DNA of 37,354 bases from CAZHGD01 sp964531735. Lineage in GTDB: Bacteria > Armatimonadota > UBA10988. The notes beneath the pieces are model-generated. The model was not told the DNA's origin. It saw nothing but the letters and a program-made list of their open reading frames with translations, and ran no database searches. The stretch is taken from the NCBI GenBank assembly GCA_964531735.1, contig CAZHGD010000065.1, forward strand, positions 1 to 37,354, in the 5' to 3' direction. The position numbers and the translations under genes were made by a program. Shown piece by piece: positions 9,701 to 16,623 of this stretch (its first letter is position 1; each line of letters opens with the position of its first letter).

Positions 9701-9924
9701 TCTCCGATGGCATCACCAATGGCGAGATCCAGTTGGTGATCAACACGCCGATCGGGCGGCGCGGCCTGATCGATGACTCCTACATCCGCAAGGCCGCCAT
9801 CCGCCTCAAGGTCCCCTACATCACCACGCTGGCGGCGGCCATAGCGGCCGCCAAAGGCATCGCCGCGGCCCGGCAGGGCGAGGCTCAGGTGAAGTCGCTG
9901 CAGCGGTACCACGAAGGGCTGTAG
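6727..9924 (+). CDS. carB: Carbamoyl-phosphate synthase large subunit
   Basis: CarB makes carbamoyl phosphate from bicarbonate, glutamine-derived ammonia and two ATP, feeding pyrimidine and arginine synthesis in the cytoplasm. The 1065-residue length is the family norm. Start ATG 6727 follows AAGGAG (6716-6721) and gives the usual N-terminus RDDIHKVLIIGSGPIVIGQA. The first ATP-grasp half carries ENIDAMGVHTGDS; an all-helical oligomerisation region follows (about 400-550); the second half begins KVMILGGGPNRIGQGIEFDY and carries EHIELAGVHSGDS; the last ~130 residues form the MGS-like allosteric domain (LVEVGREFDRLGF ... INTPIG). All halves are intact. The partner carA is not next to it, so the two subunits must be made from separate loci. 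Two hairpins after the stop mark the end of the unit. Confidence 0.98.
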   Translation: MPRRDDIHKVLIIGSGPIVIGQACEFDYSGTQACKALRALGYQIVLVNSNPATIMTDPGMADVTYIEPLNLERVTAIVEHERPDALLPNLGGQTGLNLAAELARTGVLERYGVRIIGVQADAIERGEDRIAFKDTMNRLGIPMPASDPALSLAEAEAIAARLGYPVVVRPAYTMGGTGGGLVYNVDELRVVAARGLAASLVGQVLIEQSVLGWEELELEVVRDAKNQLITVCFIENIDAMGVHTGDSFCSAPMLTIAPELQAKLQKWSYDIVEAIQVIGGTNIQFAHNPRTGEVVVIEINPRTSRSSALASKATGFPIARVSSQLAAGLDLDDIPYWRDGTLDKYTPSGDYVVIKFARWAFEKFRGSLDQLGTQMRAVGEVMSIGKTYQEALQKSIRSLENGRYGLGFAKDYHQRTLQELLEMLGQATSERQFILYEALRKGATTERLYELTHIKPWFLEQMRDLVACEERVLAHRGTLPPDDLLTEAKRKGFADRYLAKLLEVSEREVRERRQAIGVVEGWHPVPVSGVEDAAYYYSTYNAPDATTTTDRRKVMILGGGPNRIGQGIEFDYCCVHAAFTLRDAGFETIMVNCNPETVSTDYDTSDKLYFEPLTVEDVLSIHDKERPDGVVVQFGGQTPLNIAAELEEAGVKILGTPPVVIALAEDRDQFRRRMAEMGIPMPESGMASTFEEARAVAERIGYPLMVRPSFVLGGRGMEVVLDEDMLREYVAAAVDVTPERPILIDRFLDDAVEAEADALSDGTDAFVPAVMEHIELAGVHSGDSACVIPPVSISAEHLATIRDYTRRIAVDLKVVGLLNVQYAISADGVVYVLEANPRASRTVPLVSKVCNISMARVATQLMLGAKLADLDLPTREVPHYGVKESVFPFSMFPEVDPVLGPEMRSTGEVLGLADSFGMAFYKAEEAAQATLPLSGAVLLSCAEKNTRLVEVGREFDRLGFQIKATEGTRRYLQEHGVAAELILKQHEGRPNISDGITNGEIQLVINTPIGRRGLIDDSYIRKAAIRLKVPYITTLAAAIAAAKGIAAARQGEAQVKSLQRYHEGL

Positions 9925-9944
9925 TCACAGCGCGCGGCCACCTG

Positions 9945-9983
9945 ACGGCCAGCGATCGAGGCGTCGCCTCGGTCGCTGGCCGT
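9945..9983 (+). terminator. Rho-independent terminator of carB
   Basis: ACGGCCAGCGATCGAGGC pairs with its complement ending CGCTGGCCGT, a stem of about 18 bp with one G-U pair and a 3-base loop, followed by TGTGTTT. It begins 20 bases after the carB stop. Long GC stem plus T-rich tail make this the best intrinsic terminator in the window. Confidence 0.8.
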
Positions 9984-9991
9984 TGTGTTTG

Positions 9992-10020
9992 GCGACGCCC
10001 GAGACCACTGCGGGCGTCGC
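9992..10020 (+). terminator. Second hairpin downstream of carB
   Basis: GCGACGCCCG (9992-10001) and CGGGCGTCGC (10011-10020) form a perfect 10-bp stem with a 9-base loop, only 8 bases after the first hairpin. It lacks a T-run, so it may be a backup terminator or a 3'-end stabiliser. The rest of the 307-base gap (10021-10231) shows no gene; TATACT at 10118-10123 is a possible -10 for the next gene but lacks a matching -35. Confidence 0.45.
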
Positions 10021-10231
10021 GGCAGCGCCAGGCAAGCGACCGTCGCGCGCCACGACGCCGGCCGGCGGTGTGCAGGGCACGGTCAAAAGGTCATGGCATG
10101 GCCTGACCGTACATCGCTATACTTCAGCGTGATGCGCTCGGGGCAACTGACGACGATGGCGTCGCCTGCCCTGACGTCGCCGTCGGTCTGCCTACGGCCT
10201 GCCAGGCGGCTGGCTGCGCAGGAGAAGCGAG

Positions 10232-12253
10232 ATGCCTCCTTCAGTGTCGGTGCGAGCGGTGCCCGAGGCGTGCGACCTGGTGATGAAGGGCGGGATCACC
10301 AGCGGCATCATCTACCCGCCGGCCGTCTACGAGATCTCGCGGAGGTTCCGTCTGGCGAGTGTCGGTGGCACCTCCGCGGGCGCCATTGGGGCTGGAGCGG
10401 CGGCGGCGGCCGAGTACTGCCGCCAGACGCGCGATGATGGCGGCTACCAGTGCCTGAACCAGGTTGCTGAGGAACTGGCCGTGCCGGGCAAACTGGTGAG
10501 CCTGTTCCAACCAACGCCGTCGGCAAAGGCCGGCTTCGAGGCCCTTCTGGCCTGGCTGGGCGGGTGCGGATGGCGGGGGGCGCTGAGGTCGCTGGCATCC
10601 GGTCGCGGCGTCGCTCTGGTTGTTGGCGGCGTGAGTGGCGCGGTCGGCGCGTTGGCGCTGGTGATCGTCTGGGCTGCCGTGTCCTCGCCGCTGGCCTCTG
10701 GTGGCGCGGCCGGGCCGACGGCCGAGGTGCCTTGGTGGCCGTGGGTCGCCGGGGCGATGGGTCTGAGTCTGCTGGACAAGGTGGTTCACTGGCGGTCGGT
10801 GTCGTTGACGCGGGTCTGCTGGCAGGCCATGTTGTGGAGCGCGCTGGCGCTGCTGCTCTGGCGGGCTGGAGTGGCGTTGGCGGCTGGGCCGCCGGCCCGG
10901 TGGCTGACCGCCCATGCGCTGAGCCTGGGCAGCTTCGTGCTCTATGGCGTCGGCGGTGTGGTGGGCCTGCTGTCCGCGGGCCTGCTGGCGCCCGGGCAGC
11001 GGTTGCTCGCCCTGCTGGGGCCGGAACATCGGTGGGGCCTCTGCCCCGGCACCACGCAGCACGGTGCGCAGGGCGAGGGTCTGACCGACTGGCTGCACGG
11101 CAAGATCCAGCAACTGGCCGGGCGCTGGGACGGCGTTGCGCCGAGCAAGGGCGCCCCGCTCACCTTCGGCGACCTGCAGTCAGTCGGGGTGAACCTGCGG
11201 CTGATGACCACCTGTCTGACGCTTGGCCGCCCCTACAGCTTTCCGATGGCGGCGAGTGACTCGCATCGGTTCCACTGGCGCCGCGAGGAGTTCGAGGGGC
11301 TGTTTCCGGCCGACGTGGTGGAGTTCATGGCGGAGAGGGCCGCTGGCGTGACCACCACGGAGGAGGGCTGGGCTGACCAGTTGCCCCTGCCGGAGCCCGC
11401 TGATCTGCCGATCATCGTCGCGGTGCGGATGAGCCTGAGCTTCCCGGTGCTGTTCTGCGCGGTGCCGCTGTGGCGGATGCACTACTACGGCAAGGAGCAG
11501 CACCAGGCGCCACACCCCGAGCGGGCGTGGTTCGTCGACGGCGGGCTGTGCAGCAATCTGCCGATCCAGATGTTCGACCGGCTGCTGCCACGGCGACCGA
11601 CGCTGGCGCTGAACCTCGAGTATCTGGCGGCCGGCGAAGCGGTGGTCGCCGACGGGATCGTCCAGCCGGAGACGAACCTGTCGCGGCAGCAACCGCGGTG
11701 GGCCTGGAAAGGCACCGGGGGCGTGCTGGGTCTGCTGGGTGCCGCGTTCGACACGGCCAAGGGCTGGCAGGACAACACGCAGATGGTGACGCCGGGCTAC
11801 CGCGACCGCCTGGTGCATGTGACCATGGCGGCCGATGAGGGCGGCATGAACCTGGAGATGCCGAAGGAGGTGATTGACCGCATCGCCGCGCGAGGGCGTC
11901 AGGCCGGCAAGGAACTGGCCGAGCGCTTTGCGGCGCCGACGCATCCGATGGGTTGGTGCAACCACCGCTGGGTGCGCTACCGGGCGGTGATGGCGCGACT
12001 GGAGGAGGCCTGGGGCGACCTGCGCCAACTGAACAGTGAACTGGAGGGTGGCTTGGCTGGGCTCGCGGAGCCCCCCGACCTGTTCGACCCGGTCACCGGT
12101 GATCCGGTGCATCCGTACCAGCGCCCTTACAACCAGCCGTTGGCCAAGGTCGACCTGGAGGCGTTGGCCGCCCTGACTGACGCCTGGCGGCCGTGCTTCG
12201 TGGCCGGCGAGCCGCGGCCGAGCTCCGAGCTCGGCATCCGGCCGCGAGTGTAG
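10232..12253 (+). CDS. Patatin-like phospholipase with internal transmembrane region
   Basis: This 673-residue protein is predicted to be a serine lipase/acyl hydrolase of the patatin family using a Ser-Asp dyad. The oxyanion segment MKGGITSG (about residues 18-25), the nucleophile elbow GTSAG (46-50, Ser48) and the DGG motif (436-438, Asp436) are all present. The opening KGGITSG-IYP resembles the patatin subgroup annotated as RpoH suppressor-like proteins. Unusually, about residues 125-255, between the Ser and Asp parts, hold three or four hydrophobic stretches (around 127-152, 170-185, 195-218, 229-254) that look membrane-spanning, so the enzyme is probably anchored in the inner membrane. 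ATG 10232 has AGGAG at 10220-10224. It stands alone between carB and the convergent dnaE gene, whose stop is 15 bases away. Substrate is unknown. Confidence 0.85.
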   Translation: MPPSVSVRAVPEACDLVMKGGITSGIIYPPAVYEISRRFRLASVGGTSAGAIGAGAAAAAEYCRQTRDDGGYQCLNQVAEELAVPGKLVSLFQPTPSAKAGFEALLAWLGGCGWRGALRSLASGRGVALVVGGVSGAVGALALVIVWAAVSSPLASGGAAGPTAEVPWWPWVAGAMGLSLLDKVVHWRSVSLTRVCWQAMLWSALALLLWRAGVALAAGPPARWLTAHALSLGSFVLYGVGGVVGLLSAGLLAPGQRLLALLGPEHRWGLCPGTTQHGAQGEGLTDWLHGKIQQLAGRWDGVAPSKGAPLTFGDLQSVGVNLRLMTTCLTLGRPYSFPMAASDSHRFHWRREEFEGLFPADVVEFMAERAAGVTTTEEGWADQLPLPEPADLPIIVAVRMSLSFPVLFCAVPLWRMHYYGKEQHQAPHPERAWFVDGGLCSNLPIQMFDRLLPRRPTLALNLEYLAAGEAVVADGIVQPETNLSRQQPRWAWKGTGGVLGLLGAAFDTAKGWQDNTQMVTPGYRDRLVHVTMAADEGGMNLEMPKEVIDRIAARGRQAGKELAERFAAPTHPMGWCNHRWVRYRAVMARLEEAWGDLRQLNSELEGGLAGLAEPPDLFDPVTGDPVHPYQRPYNQPLAKVDLEALAALTDAWRPCFVAGEPRPSSELGIRPRV

Positions 12254-12268
12254 GTCGGCGCGGCGCCG

Positions 12269-15200
12269 TCAGTACAACGTGCGCGCGTGCGACGAGGCCA
12301 CCGTCGGGATGCCCGGTACCGCTCGGACGCGGTCGGCGATCAGGCTCAGGCCGGTGCGGGAGTCTACCTTGCCGGTCACCATGACCACCGGATGCTGCAA
12401 GGGGATGTGGCCATCGCGCTGGTAGATGTCCTTGAAGCAGGTGATGGAGACCAGTCCGGTTTCGTCCTCCAGGTCGAAGAACAGCGTGTTGCGGCCGGTG
12501 CGGGTGGGCGGCCGGTGTGGGCGGAGCACCAGACCGGCGAAGCAGAAGCGGTCGCCGGCTGAGGAGCCGGTGAAGTCGGCGATGGGGCGCACGCCATGGC
12601 GGGCCAGCTTGGGGCGGGCGAGTTCCACCGGGTGGCCGGTCGGCGCAAAGCCGAGCGCGTCCCACTCGGCCGCGATCTGGTCCCAGAGCGAGAACCAGGG
12701 CAGTCGTGGGTCGGGCGGTGGGTCGCAAGGGGGCAGGTCGAGGCGGTTCGGGCCTTCGTGGGTCGGGGCCGGTGTCTCTTCGAGTTGCCAGAGCAGCATC
12801 CGCCGATGAGGTGACAGGTCATCGCAGGCGCCGGCGCGAATCAGCGCCGCCACCCGGTCGCGTGGCAGGTGCGTGGCGCGCATCAGACCCGCCAGGCTGT
12901 GGTGCGGCCGGGTGTCGACGATGCGTTCGGCGCTGGCCGGCTCGATGCGCTTGATCTGCGCCAGACCGACCTCAATGGCACCGTCGCTGGCCTCGGTGCG
13001 CGCCGGGCCGTTGTTGAGGCAGGGCGGCACGATGCGGATGCCGCGGCGGCGGGCCATGGCGATCAGCGTGTGGGGCGCGTAGAAGCCCATCGGCTGGTTG
13101 CGCAGCAGGCCGGCCAGGTACTCGGCCGGATAGTGCTCCAGCAGGAACACACTGCGATAGGCGGTGTCGGCAAACGCGGCGGCATGGCTCTCGCAGAAGC
13201 CATAGCCGGCGAAGCAACGGACCGCCTCGAAGATCCGCTCGGCGGTGGCGCGGTCGCGGCCGTTGGCCACGGCCTTGACGCAGAACTGCTCGCCGAGGGC
13301 GTGCATGGCCTCCTCGCTCCGGTAGTGGCTGATGCTGCGCCGCAGGAGATCGGCTTCCGCCGGCGTCAGCCCGGCGGCGACGCGCGCGACCTCGATGACC
13401 TGCTCCTGGTAGACCAGGACCCCGTAGGTCTTGGCCACAATCGGCTCCAGTTCGGGCAACCAGAACTCGATGGGCTCCTGGCCGTTGCGGCGGCGCAGGT
13501 AGTGCTCCACCATGTTGCCCGCCATGGGACCGGGGCGGATCAGGGCCAGCGCCGCGACCAGCGGCTCGAAGCAGTCGCAGTTGAGGCGCGCGTGGAGCGA
13601 GCGCTGCGCCGGCGACCCGACTTCGAAGGCACCGATGGTCTCGCTGCGGCGTAGTCGTGCATAGGTGGCTTCGTCGTCCAGCGGTTGGTCGAAAATCTCG
13701 AACGCAGGCTGGTACCGGCGGATGAACCGATTGGCGTCTTCCAGCACGCTGAACATCGGCAGGCAGAGACAATCGAACTTGCAGAGGCGGTCTTCCACGT
13801 CCTCCTTGTCGCCCTGGATGACCCGGAACGGCTTGCCGGCGTTCTGCACCGCCACCAGATCGCTCAGCGGCTCGGGCATGATGATGACGCCGCCGAGATG
13901 GGTGCCCAGGTGGCGCGGGATGCCGGTCATCAAGGGCAGGAGCGAGCGCAGCCGGTGGTAGCGCGCTTCGGCCCAGGGGCTATGGCGCACGTCGGGGTAC
14001 TTGATCTCGGCGCCGTCGATCTGGTCGCAGCCGAGGGTCGGCAGTGACTTGGCCAGGCGGCCGACGTCTTCCGGCGGCAGGTCGAGGGCTCGCCCGAGGT
14101 CGCGAATGGCGCTGCGGGCATGGTAGCGCATATAGGTGCCGGTCATGGCCACATGGTCCGGGCCATAGCGCTCGACGATGTAGTCGATCACCTGGTCGCG
14201 CCCGGCGCGGTCGAAATCGACATCGATGTCGGGCAGGCTCTCGGTGCGCTGCTCGTTGAGGAAGCGCGCGGGCGTGATGTCGCGGCGCCAGGCATCGACA
14301 TTGGTGATGCGCAGCACATAGCAGACCACGCTGCCGGCGGCCGAGCCGCGGCCGGCACAGCGGATGCCCTGGCTGCGGGCCCAGCGGCAGACGTCCCAGA
14401 CCAGCAGGAAGTAGCCGGCCAACCGCAGCCCGACGATGATGCGCAACTCCTCACGCACACGCTCCCGCACGGCGGGCAGCAGGGCGGGCGGATAGCGCTC
14501 GTGCAGCCCGTCCAGAGCCAGCCGCTCCAGGTAGGCCGCCTGTTCGTTCGGTTCCAGGCCGTTGTAGCACGGCACATAGCGGTCCTGCGACAGGCCGACG
14601 GAGTCGCATGCTTCGGCGATGCGGACCGTGGCTGCGATGGCCTCGGGCAGATCGGCGAAGCGTCGCCGCATGGCGCGTTCGCTGCTCAGGTACTGCAGGT
14701 CGTTCACCGGTCGCCCGCTGAACGGGGTGTCGACGGTCTGGAGAAAGCGGGTGCAGGTCAGGATGTCATAGAGCGGATAGTGCTCCTGGCGGACATAGCG
14801 CACGTCGCCGGTGGCGGCATAGCGCAGTCCGAGCCGTTGCGCCAGGGCGACCTGCTGGAGCGTCAGCCGCTCATCGCCGGGACACCCGAGGCGCTGCAAC
14901 TCGACCACCACCTGGCCGGGTCCGTGACGCTCGCAGAGCGCGCGCAGCCAGCGTTCGGCGAGGTCTTCACGGCCGGCTCGCAGCGCGTCGGCCAGATAGC
15001 CGTGCCGGCCACCGGTCAGCACGAACAGATGCCTGCCGGCGGTGGCCGCCAAGTCAGGCCAGTCGGCCGGCCCGCCGCCGCGGGACCAATCATCAGCGAT
15101 CGGTCCACTGCGGTTGCCGACATCTGCCAACTCCCCCTCTCCGCGGGCGGAGAGGGGGGGCGGGGGTGAGGTCGCGCGATCCGGGTCTGGTGTCGCCGAT

Positions 15201-15586
15201 GCGGGCACCTCACCCCCCCAGCCCCCTCTCCGCCCGCGGAGAGGGGGAGTTGACGGGTGCTGGGCTGACTGCGCCGCTCCGCGCGCGCCCGGCTTCAGGT
15301 GCATGCGCGACACCAGCCGGCAGATCTGCCGGTAGCCCTCGCGGTCGCGACAGATGAAGGTCAGCGGCCCCGCGACGGTGCTGACGGTGGCTCCCAGCAA
15401 GGGCGTCACGCCGGCCTCGCGCGCTGCGCCTTCGAACCGCCGCAGGCCGCACAGGTAGTCCTCTTCGGTCAGCGCCAGCGCCGGGTAGCCCAACTCGCCC
15501 GCGCGCTCCAGATAGGCTTCGGGATGCCCCGCGCCGCGCAGGAAGCTGTAGCAACTGGTGACTCGCAGATGAACGAAGCCCGCCAT
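12269..15586 (-). CDS. dnaE2: DNA polymerase III alpha subunit, error-prone DnaE2-like
   Basis: This 1105-residue protein is a C-family replicative-type polymerase. Order: PHP domain (1 to about 230), palm/thumb/fingers with ESLPDIDVDF (Asp453, 455, 457) and KFDCLCL (Asp605), helix-hairpin-helix, and a C-terminal OB fold (LFFDLEDETGLVSITCF). Segments YHARSAIRDLG, LVYQEQVIEVA and QPMGFY (831-836) are typical of DnaE2/ImuC translesion polymerases rather than the main replicase. The PHP metal site looks lost: HLR replaces HxH at residues 6-8 and TEED replaces TDHD near 40-43. Residues about 100-165 are a Pro/Gly/Arg-rich insert coded by a palindromic repeat. A promoter and LexA-like box lie just upstream, fitting SOS induction. 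No imuA or imuB is nearby. A DnaE3/DnaE1 assignment remains possible; a tree would settle it. Confidence 0.85.
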   Translation of the reverse strand: MAGFVHLRVTSCYSFLRGAGHPEAYLERAGELGYPALALTEEDYLCGLRRFEGAAREAGVTPLLGATVSTVAGPLTFICRDREGYRQICRLVSRMHLKPGARGAAQSAQHPSTPPLRGRRGGWGGEVPASATPDPDRATSPPPPLSARGEGELADVGNRSGPIADDWSRGGGPADWPDLAATAGRHLFVLTGGRHGYLADALRAGREDLAERWLRALCERHGPGQVVVELQRLGCPGDERLTLQQVALAQRLGLRYAATGDVRYVRQEHYPLYDILTCTRFLQTVDTPFSGRPVNDLQYLSSERAMRRRFADLPEAIAATVRIAEACDSVGLSQDRYVPCYNGLEPNEQAAYLERLALDGLHERYPPALLPAVRERVREELRIIVGLRLAGYFLLVWDVCRWARSQGIRCAGRGSAAGSVVCYVLRITNVDAWRRDITPARFLNEQRTESLPDIDVDFDRAGRDQVIDYIVERYGPDHVAMTGTYMRYHARSAIRDLGRALDLPPEDVGRLAKSLPTLGCDQIDGAEIKYPDVRHSPWAEARYHRLRSLLPLMTGIPRHLGTHLGGVIIMPEPLSDLVAVQNAGKPFRVIQGDKEDVEDRLCKFDCLCLPMFSVLEDANRFIRRYQPAFEIFDQPLDDEATYARLRRSETIGAFEVGSPAQRSLHARLNCDCFEPLVAALALIRPGPMAGNMVEHYLRRRNGQEPIEFWLPELEPIVAKTYGVLVYQEQVIEVARVAAGLTPAEADLLRRSISHYRSEEAMHALGEQFCVKAVANGRDRATAERIFEAVRCFAGYGFCESHAAAFADTAYRSVFLLEHYPAEYLAGLLRNQPMGFYAPHTLIAMARRRGIRIVPPCLNNGPARTEASDGAIEVGLAQIKRIEPASAERIVDTRPHHSLAGLMRATHLPRDRVAALIRAGACDDLSPHRRMLLWQLEETPAPTHEGPNRLDLPPCDPPPDPRLPWFSLWDQIAAEWDALGFAPTGHPVELARPKLARHGVRPIADFTGSSAGDRFCFAGLVLRPHRPPTRTGRNTLFFDLEDETGLVSITCFKDIYQRDGHIPLQHPVVMVTGKVDSRTGLSLIADRVRAVPGIPTVASSHARTLY
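15128..15252. repeat. Inverted pair of C-rich palindromic repeats inside dnaE
   Basis: Two copies of a ~45-base unit lie head to head, 15128-15172 and 15207-15252, with 34 bases between. They are reverse complements except for a few positions in the C-run (CCCGCCCC versus CCCAGCCCC). Each unit also folds on itself around CTCTCCGC/GCGGAGAG. The CTCACCCCC...CCTCTCC pattern resembles dispersed REP/MITE-like repeats I know from many high-GC genomes. The insertion keeps the dnaE frame and is translated as residues ~112-154. Confidence 0.8.
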
Positions 15587-15594
15587 TCCGATCT

Positions 15595-15608
15595 CGAACA
15601 GATGTTTG
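15595..15608 (-). promoter_or_regulatory. LexA (SOS) box candidate at the dnaE start site
   Basis: CGAACAGATGTTTG fits the Gram-positive/actinobacterial LexA box CGAAC-N4-GTTCG with one mismatch; the left half extends to TCGAAC. It lies between the -10 (15610-15615) and the dnaE start codon (15586), over the predicted transcription start near 15603, an ideal place for repression. Whether LexA of this lineage uses this motif is not known from the window. Confidence 0.55.
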
Positions 15609-15609
15609 C

Positions 15610-15639
15610 ATTATAGCCTGGCGCGGCCGGGCTTGTCCA
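15610..15639 (-). promoter_or_regulatory. Sigma70-type promoter of dnaE
   Basis: On the minus strand TGGACA (15639-15634, five of six to consensus) is followed after 18 bases by a perfect TATAAT (15615-15610). Transcription would start near 15603, about 17 bases before the ATG at 15586. This is the strongest promoter match in the window. The leader has only a weak ribosome site. Confidence 0.7.
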
Positions 15640-15654
15640 GCGCGATCCGGCCGC
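15623..15654. repeat. Dyad spanning the dnaE -35 element
   Basis: GCGGCCGG (15623-15630) and CCGGCCGC (15647-15654) are perfect inverted repeats 16 bases apart. The -35 hexamer (15634-15639) lies in the loop. It could be a second operator or a chance GC-rich dyad. Confidence 0.3.
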
Positions 15655-15767
15655 AATTGATCGGGACTCCGAAGTATCGTGGCCAGCCCGGAACCATCCG
15701 GCTGAGCGACCGGGTTGGGAGATCGGCGGTAGTGTGCCTGTTGGCCCGCTGCCCAGGAGGACGTCGC

Positions 15768-16466
15768 ATGAGAAGCCGACGCGGCTTCACCCTAATCGAG
15801 CTGCTGGTGGTGATCGCCATCATCGCCATTCTGGCGGCAATCCTGTTCCCGGTCTTCGCCAAGGCTCGCGAGAAGGCGCGGCAGTCGAGCTGCCAGTCCA
15901 ATCTCAAGCAGATCGGCCTGGCGCTGAACCAGTACGTTTCGGACTATGACCAGCGCTACCCGGCCTGCGACCTGGCCAACGTGGCGGGCAGCACGCAGAG
16001 CCTGGAAATCGCCTGGGACGGCTGGATCAGCAATGGTCTGATGCCGTACTGCAAGAACTACCAGACCTTCCAGTGCCCCTCGCGCCAGAACGGTGACTTC
16101 GTCCAGCCGCAGACTGGGCAGCGGGTGAGCTACGGCTACAACTACCTGAGCTTCTACAACACCGCCGAGGCCGATGTGGCCAACAGCGCGGCCGGTGTGG
16201 CCCAGATGATCGTGATGTATGACAGCGACTGGTCCTGGTGCAACGGCATGCCGCCGGTGGCCTATGACATCCAGGGCCGCGACATCAACGACTTCCTCAG
16301 GGCCGGCAGCACCAAGACTTGCTGGCACAACGGCAAGGGCAACTACCTCTACGCCGATGGTCACGTCAAGACCACCGACTGGTCGCAGCTTCGCTGGGAG
16401 CAGTTGGTCTACTCGGTCGGCACCAGCAGTGCCCAGTACGGCCGTGCCATGGTGACGCCCTGGTAG
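15768..16466 (+). CDS. DUF1559 / prepilin-like H-X9-DG protein
   Basis: This 232-residue protein has a type IV pilin/pseudopilin-like N-terminus: a short basic leader (MRSRRG) processed before Phe, then FTLIELLVVIAIIAILAAI as the hydrophobic helix and FPVFAKAREKARQSSC. The C-terminal part carries HNGKGNYLYADG, with His187 nine residues before Asp-Gly, the H-X9-DG motif of DUF1559 proteins. These occur in large numbers in Planctomycetota and Armatimonadota; they are thought to be exported and surface-associated, but function is unproven. ATG 15768 follows AGGAGG (15755-15760); an upstream open extension lacks leader features. It lies divergent from dnaE and precedes the sugar-enzyme operon. 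A hairpin follows the stop. Confidence 0.9.
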   Translation: MRSRRGFTLIELLVVIAIIAILAAILFPVFAKAREKARQSSCQSNLKQIGLALNQYVSDYDQRYPACDLANVAGSTQSLEIAWDGWISNGLMPYCKNYQTFQCPSRQNGDFVQPQTGQRVSYGYNYLSFYNTAEADVANSAAGVAQMIVMYDSDWSWCNGMPPVAYDIQGRDINDFLRAGSTKTCWHNGKGNYLYADGHVKTTDWSQLRWEQLVYSVGTSSAQYGRAMVTPW

Positions 16467-16484
16467 GCTGAGCGTCGCGGTTCA

Positions 16485-16531
16485 GAACGCCCTCGCCAGG
16501 TTGGCCACGCCGCCGCCCGGCGAGGGCGTTC
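16485..16531 (+). terminator. Hairpin after the first DUF1559 gene
   Basis: GAACGCCCTCGCC (16485-16497) and GGCGAGGGCGTTC (16519-16531) form a perfect 13-bp stem with a 21-base loop, starting 18 bases after the stop. No T-run follows, so it may stop transcription weakly or protect the 3' end. Confidence 0.5.
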
Positions 16532-16623
16532 GGCGTTGGGCCGCTCGCGCGCGCAGGACACGGCCGAGTGGTGCAGAAGCACCCGTGCGCCGACCAGTAC
16601 AGTCGAGCGAGGAGTCACCGACG

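Noticed and set aside
6310..9912. A 1200-codon open frame antisense to carB
   Set aside because: Its translation is Arg/His/Gln/Leu-rich with no domain character and mirrors the codon bias of carB; the plus strand encodes an unmistakable CarB.
10118..10123. TATACT as a -10 for the patatin gene
   Set aside because: No acceptable -35 or extended -10 TG accompanies it; kept only as a remark in the hairpin entry.
15128..15252. CRISPR array or transposon end
   Set aside because: Only two units, inverted rather than direct, with a 34-base spacer and no cas or transposase gene in the window.
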